Shown here one piece after another: positions 22,701 to 34,000 of a stretch of 64,000 bases of DNA. The position numbers were made by a program, and so were the translations under genes. Position 1 is the first letter of the stretch. Each line of letters starts with the position of its first letter. This DNA comes from Xiphophorus maculatus (Eukaryota; Chordata; Actinopteri; Cyprinodontiformes; Poeciliidae), in contig NC_036456.1 of assembly GCF_002775205.1 (NCBI RefSeq), positions 25,703,850 through 25,767,849 on the forward strand, written 5' to 3'. The notes below the pieces were generated by a model, which saw nothing but the letters and a program-made list of their open reading frames with translations, was not told the DNA's origin and did no database searches.

Positions 22701-25700
22701 AAACGTATGTATATGGCGAGGGACTGATATTCGCCATTTGGCCACGCCCACACGGTTCAGCCAGCAGCGAGCATTGACAGAGTTTATCATCCGAATCATC
22801 TTGATTAGGTCAAGAGAGCCATAAACAGAGCTTTCCAAGGAAAAAAACGGCACTTCCGGTTCTGAGGGGGCGGGGCTTAGATGACGTCATAATATGATGA
22901 CATAGGGTCGTCAGGGATCCCGCCAGGGTCACTCGTGCAAAGTTTGGTGCAGAAGCTATCGACCGTTCACAGTAGAATTACAAATTTTTAATTTTTTCCT
23001 ACATAACAAAATTGAACTCTTTCATTCCGTAGGGCAATGCTGCCCTCTGGTGTCGAATTACTGAAATAATGAAACTATTTCAGTAATGTCAGTAATTCGA
23101 CACCAGAGGGCAGCATTGCCCTACACATGACAAAGCCCTTTGTATTACACAGTCGATCACAGGGGAACTTTGAGCCTTGCTAACCCCCCTTCAACATGCT
23201 CCAAAACTCACCAATTTGATAACTTTAAATCAGACATGCCTTATGATCAGACTGACCGAGTTTGAAGCCGATCAATCGAAATCCCTAGGAGGAGTTCGAT
23301 CAAATACGAAGGCTGTAAACGTCAAAATCGAGGTCAAATGAACTTCAATCTAAAATGGCCGACTTCCTGTTGGGTTTAGAGCATGGCTCCAAGAGACTTT
23401 TTTGTACGTCCTGACAAGATACACATGTGTACCAAGTTTCGTAATTCTAAGTTAAAGCATCGCTTGGGGCTGATTTTTTAAAATATTCTAGGGGACCGTA
23501 TAGAGAAATTAGGCCACGCCCACCAAATTTCGCTATGGATTCCTGTTGGCGGGTGGATAAGGATCCATCCTAGTGAGTTTGGAGCAGCTCACCCCGAAAC
23601 TGTGGAATTCAGAGCCAAACGAAATTCGATGGCGTTCGCAACGCCGCCACGCCCACCTGCTTCATCGCAGCCGGTCGGGGTTGGAATCCACAACACACCA
23701 ACATGTCTTCTGTCTCTGGACACAGTTTCATGTTGATTAGGTCAAAGGGCTAAGATAGCGACCGTTCACAGTAAAACATTACACTTCCTGCTCTCAGGGG
23801 GCGTGGCCTACATAAAAAAAAAATTTCACTGCAGGGTATTTTAGGACACCCGATGACGATCAATCACTGAAAGTTTGGTCCCTCTATGTGTTTTTGTATA
23901 GGAAATATAAGAGGTTTTTGTTTCATGGCGTGTAGGTGAACTTTGACCCCTGCTAACCCCCCTTCAACATGCTCCAAAACTCACCAATTTGATAACTTTA
24001 AATCAGACATGCCTTATGATCAGACTGACCGAGTTTGAAGCCGATCAATCGAAATCCCTAGGAGGAGTTCGATCAAATACGAAGGCTGTAAACGGCCAAA
24101 TCAGGGTCCGAAATGGACCTTCAATCCAACATGGCCGACTTCCTGCGATATTTGCACTATGACATTACTTGTAAATTCTGAGCGTCTTAGTGAGCTCTAC
24201 AACTGTACCGAATTTCAAGTCTCTACGATGAAGTAAGTGAATAGCAATGGGTCTTTTGAAAATTGCTAGTTGCCGCCGTTGAGCAATTTTTTTTGCAATT
24301 TTTGCGGCGACCTTAAAATTCAAAATTTTTAAACCGCCTAGTCGCTTCCGCCAAGTTTGGTGAGTTTTTGAATATGATAAAGCCCCCAAAAAGGCGCACG
24401 AAGAGGGGGTAAGAATAATAATAATAATAATTAAAGCTGCAAGCAGCCTCGAGCGGCCCTCGCAGCAAGCGCCGCTCCGGCCTATTGGCCACCGCGGGGG
24501 TTCCGGCCACCGCAGAAGCTCTCGCTCGGTTTCCAGAGCCGCAGCCCGCTCCCCACCGCGGAAGCTCCGCCGCAGTTTCCAGCACCGCCGCCCGCCAGCC
24601 GCCGCAGAAGCTGTCGCGCATTTTCCCCGCCCGTCCACCGGGCGACACGCGTGAATGCGTTCGGCGGCGGTGCCCGACGACTGTCGAAAAATCTGGCGCA
24701 GATCGGTCGATGCGTCGAGGAGATACGGCCCATGTATTAACTTAGGGGGCGCAGTGGAGCCAAATTACATCTCAAACCCGTCGGGCTCTTTAGAGGTGAA
24801 CAAAGGTCATACATATCCAGTTTGGCGCCAATCGGATGATCTATGCATGAATAAGAGCCAAACGTATGCATATGGCGAGGGACTGATATTCGCCATTTGG
24901 CCACGCCCACACGGTTCAGCCAGCAGCGAGCATTGACAGAGTTTATCATCCGAATCATCTTGATTAGGTCAAGAGAGCCATAAACGGAGCTTTCCAAGTA
25001 AAAAAACGGCACTTCCTGTTCTGAGGGGGCGGGGCTTAGATGACGTCATAATATGATGACATAGGGTCGTCAAGGATCCCACCAGGGTCACTCGTGCAAA
25101 GTTTGGTGCAGAAGTTATCGACCGTTCACAGTAAAATACGAGACTTCCTGTTGTCAGAGGGCGTGGCCTACGTGATGTCATCATTTGACCATTGGATATT
25201 ATTCTACACCCGAGGATGATCAATATCTCAAACTTTGGTGTCTCTGTGATTTTTTGTGTTAGAATTACAAATTATTTAATTTTTTCCTCTTTAATTCAAC
25301 ATTGAACTGTCATTCCGTAGGGCAATGCTGCCCTCTGGTGTCGATTTACTGAAATTACTGAAATAGTTTAATTATTTCAGTAATTCGACACCAGAGGGCA
25401 GCATTGCCCCACACATGACAAAATAATCCCCTTTGTAATTGACTGTGTAACATATTACACAGTCAATCACAGGGGATCTTTGAGCCTTGCTAACCCCACT
25501 TCAACATGCTCCAAAACTCACCAATTTGATAACTTTAAATTAAACATGCCTTATGATCAGACTGACCGAGTTTGAAGTCGATCAATCGAAATCCCTAGGA
25601 GGAGTTCGATCAAATGCGAAGGCTGTAAACGTCAAAATTGAGGTCAAATGAACTTCAATCTAAAATGGCCGACTTCCTGTTGGGTTTAGAGCATGGCTCT

Positions 25701-28700
25701 AAGAGACTTTTTTGTACGTCCCGACAAGATACACATGTGTACCAAGTTTCGTAATTCTAGGTTTAAGCATGGCTTGGGGCTGTTCATTTAAAATACTCTA
25801 GGGGTCGCTATAGAAAAATTAGGCCACGCCCACCAAATATCTCTATGGATTCCTGTTCGGGGATGGATAAGGATCCATCCTAGTGAGTTTGGAGCAGCTC
25901 ACCCCGAAACTGTGGAATTCAGAGCCAAACGAAATTCGATGGCGTTCGCAACGCCGCCACGCCCACCTGCTTCATCGCAGCCGGTCGGGGTTGGAATCCA
26001 CAACACACCAACATGTCTTCTGTCTCTGGACACAGTTTCATGTTGATTAGGTCAAAGGGCTAAGATAGCGACCGTTCACAGTAAAACATTACACTTCCTG
26101 CTCTCAGGGGGCGTGGCCTACATAAAAAAAACATTTCACTGCAGGGTATTTTAGGACACCCGATGTCGATCAATCACTGAAAGTTTGGTCCCTCTATGTG
26201 TTTTTGTATAGGAAATATAAGAGGTTTTTGTTTCATGGCGTGTAGGTGAACTTTGACCCCTGCTAACCCCCCTTCAACATGCTCCAAAACTCACCAATTT
26301 GATAACTTTAAATCAGACATGCCTTATGATCAGACTGACCGAGTTTGAAGCCGATCAATCGAAATCCCTAGGAGGAGTTCGATCAAATACGAAGGCTGTA
26401 AACGTCAAACTCGAGGTCCAAAATGGACCTTCAATACAAAATGGCCGACTTCCTGTGATACTTGCACTATGACATTACTTGTAAATTCTGAGCGTCTTAG
26501 TGAGCTCTACAACTGTACCGAATTTCAAGTCTCTACGATGAAGTAAGTGAATAGCAATGGGTCTTTTGAAAATTGCTAGGTGGCGCCGTTGAGCCAATTT
26601 GTTTGCGATTTTTGCGGCGACCTTAAAATACGAAATTTTTAAACTCCCCGTATGCATCCGCCAAGTTTGGTGAGTTTTTGAATATGCTAAAGCCTCCAAA
26701 AAGGCGCCTCTTTGGGGGGGCAGAAAAATAAGAATAATAATAATAATTAAAGCTGCAAGCAGCCTCGGGCGGCCCTCGCAGCAAGCGCCGCTCCGGCCTA
26801 TTGGCCACCGCGGGGGTTCCGGCCACCGCAGAAGCTCTCGCGCGTTTTCCAGAGCCGCAGCCCGCTCCCCACCGCGGAAGCTCCGCCGCAGTTTCCAGCA
26901 CCGCCGCCCGCCAGCCGCCACAGAAGCTGTCGCGCATTTTCCCCGCCCGTCCACCGGGCGACACGCATGAATGCGTTCGGCGGCGCTCCCCGACGACTGT
27001 CGAAAAATCTGGCGCAGATCGGTCGATGCGTCGAGGAGATACAGCCCATGTATTAACTTAGGGGGCGCAGTGGAGTCAAATTACATTTCAAACCCGTTGG
27101 GCTCTTTAGAGGTGAACAAAGGTCATACATATCCAGTTTGGCGCCAATCGGATGATCTATGCGTGAATAAGAGCCAAACGTATGCATATGGCGAGGGACT
27201 GATATTCGCCATTTGGCCACGCCCACACGGTTCAGCCAGCAGCGAGCATTGACAGAGTTTATCATCCGAATCATCTTGATTAGGTCAAGAGAGCCATAAA
27301 CGGAGCTTTCCAATTAAAAAAACGGCACTTCCTGTTCTGAGGGGGCGGGGCTTAGATGACGTCATAATATGATGACATAGGGTCGTCAAGGATCCCACCA
27401 GGGTCACTCGTGCAAAATTTGGTGCAGAAGCTATCGACCGTTCACAGTAAAATACAAGACTTCCTGTTGTCAGGGGGCGTGGCCTACGTGATGTCATCAT
27501 TTGACCATTGGATATTATTGGACACAAGATAATGATCAATAACTCAAACTTTGGTGTCTCTGTGAGTTTTTGTGTTAGAATTACAAATTATTTAATTTTT
27601 TCCTGTTCAATTCAACATTGAACTCTCATTCCGTAGGGCAATGCTGCCCTCTGGTGTCGAATTACTGAAATTACTGAAATAGTTTCATTATTTCAGTAAT
27701 TCGACACCAGAGGGCAGCATTGCCCTACACATGACAACGGATACCCTTTGTATTACACAGTCGATCACAGGGGAACTTTGAGCCTTGCTAACTCCCCTTC
27801 CACCTGTTCAAATGTCACCGTTTTGATAACTTTGAATTAGACATGCCTTATGATCAGACTGACCGAGTTTGAAGCCGATCAATCGAAAACCCTAGGAGGA
27901 GTTCGATCAAATGCAAAGGCTGTAAACGTCAAAATCGAGGTCAAATGAACTTCAATCTAAAATGGCCGACTTCCTGTTGGGTTTAGAGCATGGCTCTAAG
28001 AGACTTTTTTGTACGTCCCGACAAGATACACATGTGTACCAAGTTTCGTAATTCTAGGTTTAAGCATGGCTTGGGGCTGTTCATTTAAAATACTCTAGGG
28101 GTCGCTATAGAAAAATTAGGCCACGCCCACCAAATATCGCTATGGATTCCTGTTCGGGGATGGATAAGGATCCATCCTAGTGAGTTTGGAGCAGCTCACC
28201 CCGAAACTGTGGAATTCAGAGCCAAACGAAATTCGATGGCGTTCGCAACGCCGCCACGCCCACCTGCTTCATCGCAGCCGGTCGGGGTTGGAATCCACAA
28301 CACACCAACATGTCTTCTGTCTCTGGACACAGTTTCATGTTGATTAGGTCAAAGGGCTAAGATAGCGACCGTTCACAGTAAAACATTACACTTCCTGCTC
28401 TCAGGGGGCGTGGCCTACGTAAAAAAAAAATTTCACTGCAGGGTATTATAGGACACCCGATGCCGATCAATCACTGAAAGTTTGGTCCCTCTATGTGTTT
28501 TTGTATAGGAAATATAAGAGGTTTTTGTTTCATGGCGTGTAGGTGAACTTTGACCCCTGGTAACCCCCCTTCAACATGCTCCAAAACTCACCAATTTGAT
28601 AACTTTAAATCAGACATGCCTTATGATCAGACTGACCGAGTTTGAAGCCGATCAATCGAAATCCCTAGGAGGAGTTCGATCAAATACGAAGGCTGTAAAC

Positions 28701-31002
28701 GTCAAAATCGAGGAAAAAAATGGACGTTCAATACAAAATGGCCGACTTTCTGTGATAGTTGCACTATGACATTACTTGTAAATTCTGAGCGTCTTAGTGA
28801 GCTCTACAACTGTACCGAATTTCAAGTCTCTACGATGAAGTAAGTGAATAGCAATGGGTCTTTTGAAAATTGCTAGTTGCTGCCGTTGAGCAATTTTTTT
28901 TGCGATTTTTGCGACGACCTTAAAATTCAAAATTTTTACACCGCCTAGTCGCTTCCGCCAAGTTTGGTGAGTTTTTGAATATGATAAAGCCCCCAAAAAG
29001 GCGCACGAAGAGGGGGGCAGAATCGTAAGAAGAATAAGAAACAGTACAGATACAATAGGCCTTCGCAGCGCTTTGCTGCTCGGGCCTAATAATAAACAGT
29101 ACAGATACAATAGGCCTTCGCAGCGCTTTGCTGCTCGGGCCTAATAATAAACAGTACAGATACAATAGGCCTTCGCAGCGCTTTGCTGCTCGGGCCTAAT
29201 AAGAAACAGTACAGATACAATAGGCCTTCGCAGCGCTTTGCTGCTCGGGCCTAATAAAAATCTAAACTGGTTCAATTAAACTGCTACTTTTTGACATTAT
29301 TCTCAACATAGTTACTGACTGAATCTTGGATGGCATTTCTGTTGTCCTTTAGTGAGAGCGTGGTTGAGATCTTCATTCTGAGAACACGAACGTGAGTCAC
29401 GGGTGGTTCTGTGAATAAAACAGCAGAATCACAGAAACACGATCAGGTCACGAAAAAAAAAAGATAAATTAATGTAAACAAGAGAAAATGTAGAAAATTA
29501 AACTTACCTTTAACATTCACAACAACGCATCGAAGCGCAGACTGAAAAACAGAAGTGCTGACACTGTGGAGGTGGATTTTTAAACATTTACTTTGGAAAA
29601 TAAATATTTAGTTTTGAACTAAACATTTACCGTAGTTTGAAAACTATACAGTAAATTCATCCATCCATCCATATCATCTTACATGCTTATCCCTAGTTGG
29701 GTCGCTAGGGGTGCTGGTGCCTATTTTCAGCGGCATAAATTTTAAATTAGCAAGCCACATATTTAGCATCCTAGCTAAATATTAAATCTGCAAACTAAAT
29801 AGTTAGCTTTCTGGCTAAATATTTAGTTTAGCTTTAGCTTTCTAGCTAAATATTTAATATGAGAGCTAAATATATATTTTGTAAACAAAATATTTAGCGT
29901 GTGAATTAAACATTTTGTCTGGATCTCAAGAAAACCCACATATTTTTCTCTTTGACAGACCAAATAAATCAAAACATCGCTGTTATTTTTTTTACAGTGT
30001 AACTTTACAAACAGAACCTGATAGAAATAATAAACATAAACTTAACTTGATTTGACTTTGAGCAAACGCCTCTTCAAAAGTCTAGTTATTTTTATCCATC
30101 CTTACCAGCAGGGAACACAGTAGTCCTTTATTTCAGTATTTCTTCTAAACATTTTATGCATTTTTTGGAAATAATGACAGAATACTGACGTTGCTTGGAC
30201 AACAAAACAGATGGGGTGGCTCTGTCCTTCTTCACTTGCAGATGGTTTCCACGTCAGAGTGAAACTTCCTGATCCTGATGAAATCTTGACCACGTTGTTC
30301 GGCCCGCTGAACAGCAGCTCAGAGATCCTTTATCGATAATAAAATATACAGACGTGTTTCAAATCTACAAATCAGCTTCAGTTTCTTAACATTTTAATGG
30401 TTTTTTAAAATATATTTTAATCTAAAAAGTGGAACAATTCCATTAAACTGTTTAATAAAACTGAAACCATCAGAACAGAAATTATTTTTTCAACATTTAT
30501 TTCACATGATATCTGTAAATCTTTTCGCCAGGACAAAAGATTCGGTCCAATTCCATCTTGACTCAAATGTAACCAAAAACATCCTGATTCAAATAAAGGA
30601 ACCTATGTGTGCACCGCCTTTTGTTTTCCTTCAGCTGAATCTATTTTTCATGTGTTTTGCATTTCCTTACTCAGAATTAGTCGCCTCTGCTTGTATGCTG
30701 ATCGCCACGGCCTGACTGGGAACAACGGAAAGCTGAGCTCCATGTTCTGGAGTTGGACTCACAAATCTGGGCCGATAATATCCTTCTGTGCAGGAAGATA
30801 CTGCAGGATCCACTGAAAACATCGGGAGAGAAACCAGGTCAGACATCCTGAACTGAGAATCTAAACTCAGTTCTGTGTATAAAATGGTTTAGAAGCTGAA
30901 ATCATGATTTTTTTTGTTTTGGTTTCAAGTTTCTTTATTCCAGACATTTGTAACGGAAACGCAGCTTGTGTTTGGTGGATCTTGAAGCTCCGACTCCAAC
31001 TG

Positions 31003-31081
<79 letters not shown>

Positions 31082-34000
31082 GTTTATTTGTATAGCCGGG
31101 ATGTCGAACTCAGTTTCATTTTGGGCCTCATCAAAAATCTTTTTAATGTTTTTAAAGGGCCGGTTGTGCCAGAATGTATTGATAAAACCCATTAAACTGT
31201 AAAAATATCAATAAATAGATGTTTGTTTCAACATTCAGTGAGTGTTTCTTTAAATAATATTACAAGATACTATATTATATTACGATAATATAACATCTTT
31301 TTACACTGGTCAGTCCATGCAGGATTTCATAATTGCTTTGGTTCTTTTTGTTCAATCAAAATCACAGATTTTGTGGAGCTAATTTAGAAATATTTGTAAG
31401 AACGTTTTACAATATTTGCCCTAATATTTGATGTTAAATGTAACTTTTTATTAATCGCCATGTTGGTCCTGGACCATAACTTGACATCAAGTAATATTTT
31501 GGCCAATTTTGAGAAAAATAATTGTAGTAAAGGTCAGAAAAAATGTGGGGATCTGTTGATTTTGTGTGAATTTGTGACTTATTTGATATAATTTGCAGTC
31601 TAGAGGGCCACATAAAAAGCTACGGCGGGCCAGATTTGGCCCCCAGACCTTAGGTTTGACACATTAGTAATAAAGGGTGTTGTTATTGCCTGCAGGACAA
31701 ATTTAGAGGCCATAACAAATGCAGCAATTCATGCCAAATCAGTCTGAACTGAGTACTGAGTCCAGACACTGTTCACTTTATGGACATACTCTTATTAAGA
31801 AAAAACACTCTGGTGATAACATTTTATTTCTTAATTAGTTTTATTTATTATTTTTAATTTTTAAGAATCCTACTGTTGGTTTTTCTTTTGTTTTTTTTTT
31901 TTGTTTTTTTAGCTTTAGGACATAATTAACACTTAAACACCTAACATAAATCAATTTAATGTCAATTTTGCTCTTCATAGTTGTTACTATGGTAACCAGG
32001 TGATCAGTTGACCACCTTTACCTAGAAAGGGGAACTGGATCGGTATCCTGCTGATGGCATCTTTGGTAGTTTTTGCGACCTGTGACCCGTCAGTCTGAGT
32101 CAGGGTGACGGACTGTCGGGGAAAATCCTCCATCACCATCTGGACGACGTACCAGCCTTCATCACTGCTGGACGTCGCCCTGAATGACAGGATGCAGGTC
32201 TGCAAAAACACAGAAAAACCACAACATTAAACCAAAACAAAAAGTCAGATTAGTAACTTTAATTATGCGTTCAAATAACTCATATTGATTTCTGATTGGA
32301 CATTATAGTCTTATTTTTATTATTCAAAGTTAGCTGTTAATATAAACATTGTATGCCACTGATGTGAATAATTTAGCGACTAAATTGTTATCTTCTATTT
32401 TCATAATTTACCGTATATTATAAGAGTGACTCTTAATTTTTTATTCCCTGCTACGGCGGTGGTAAAATTACCGTAAAAACTGGATATTGGCTGGAAAACG
32501 CAAAGTCTCCCCTTTCAGAAACCGTTGGAATTTTTCAGATAGCGCACCCTGTAGCGGAATTACGGTACTGCAAATTTGGCTTGATCGCCGGCGCTCGTTT
32601 AGGACTTAAAGGTTTAAACAAAGACATGCAATTACTGTAAAGTTGAGCTGACCGTCCAGGAATGAGCCACGGTATTTAAAATTAGCCACAGTTTGAACAG
32701 GTTGGCCACCGAGTGAAACCGGAACCGCTTTCAGGTCTTGTTTAGGTCTTTTAATTAGCTCTACATCCTTAAGAAAATGAAAAAAACATGATTTTTTTTT
32801 ATCAGAGACTCTTTTACTGCGCCAGTAATGCCGGAATTAATCGTAAATAATAAAGACTTTGTGGTATTCTGATTTAGTATTTGTTAGTTGTGTTACCACC
32901 CCACGCCACTAGAGGCAGTAGCAGACCCGAAAAGATGCAACAGAGGAGCAGATTTAGAAGTACGGAGAAAGCTACAGAATTTCAAAACTGAGTTGTACTG
33001 AAGTGAATAAGAGAGAGAAGTTTAAATACATGCTGAGAGTGAAACTCCTTCCTAAAGACGAAGGTATATCACAGATTTAAAAAGAAAATAAAAACCAGAG
33101 ACCACGGATAATATAGGAAATAGCGCCCCCTTCACTTGAAGTGCAATGGTCCCATTTCCAAATAAGGTGGTGTTGGTCTGCCATGTGGTCCGTCCTCGTC
33201 CCTTTCTGGTTGTTGCAGCGAGGTGTAGCTACTTGTAAAATGTAAAAAAAAAAAAAAAAACTTGTAAAATGTTTCCATTCAGCGTATTTATTTCTGTAAT
33301 TCCAATTTGCGCAATTTTAAAATCAATCTGAAGGAGGGACAGAGGAGATGTTCAGGATATGACTGCTAACTGGAAAGTCTGCCCTCAAGGAAAAATAACC
33401 AAACAGGAAATCCACTGTTAGAAAAATTTATTTTTTCTAACATGAAATAAATTTTTGTTACTTACAGAGGAGAGGCTGAGGACAGGTGGAGGTGTGCAGG
33501 GCGATGCACATTCTGTTAAAGAAAGGCTAGCATATCTGCACTGAACCTGGTCTCCATCGGGGTCAAAGGCCAACAGGGGAATATTTACTCCACAGTTTGA
33601 TGGTACCCTAATGGAACAAAATCATAAAGACATTAATTAATGTAAACATATCTGCTTTTATTTGCTGCCATTATATCAAAGAGGTATTTGAAGATCAGAC
33701 TCCAGCGTTCATTTTTAAATTCTGATCAAACCGAGCTCACTGTAAACAAATAAAGGAGCATTTAAATTAACTTTAATCTGATAAGTTTAAATTGTAGCAC
33801 TTTTGCGTTGACGTAAGAAGGTTCTGGGTTCGAATCCCTAAAACCTTAACACACTTATTTCACTATTATGGTTCTATTCTAGACATATTTTAATGGATTG
33901 AATTTGAATCTGTTTATTTAAGTTAAATCCATTAAGTCCTCCTAAAAAAACAAAAATGTTTTAAAACGTAAACAATTTGTGTTTTGTAAGAAAATATTAG

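Larger units (their letters stand above)
16992..29032 (+). repeat. Tandem array of five 2.2-2.7 kb repeat units in gene C last intron
   Basis: Unit starts are at 16992, 19605, 22271, 24429 and 26745, each opening with attaaagctgcaagcagcc and a GC-rich head. Unit lengths are 2613, 2666, 2158, 2316 and about 2290 bp. Units share long near-identical blocks, differ by internal deletions, and have internal subrepeats: the block with gaccgagtttgaag occurs two to three times per unit, and the cttcctgttctgaggggg segment repeatedly. Junctions are AAT-rich (ataataataatta). Long frames in the heads (about 80-160 aa, minus strand) recur in every unit because the sequence repeats. They have no start context, splice structure or recognisable domain and are not called as genes. 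The family looks like a common teleost dispersed repeat; I cannot assign its class. Confidence 0.85.

Noticed and set aside
16944-29165. Recurrent open frames of 80-160 codons in the array heads (for example 19338-19814, 24165-24638, 26475-26954)
   Set aside because: They recur only because the repeat recurs. They are GC-driven, overlap in several frames, and have no domain, splice or start context.
31004-31080. AATC tetranucleotide run as a CRISPR-like or coding (INQS) repeat
   Set aside because: Simple microsatellite; period 4, no spacers, eukaryotic context.
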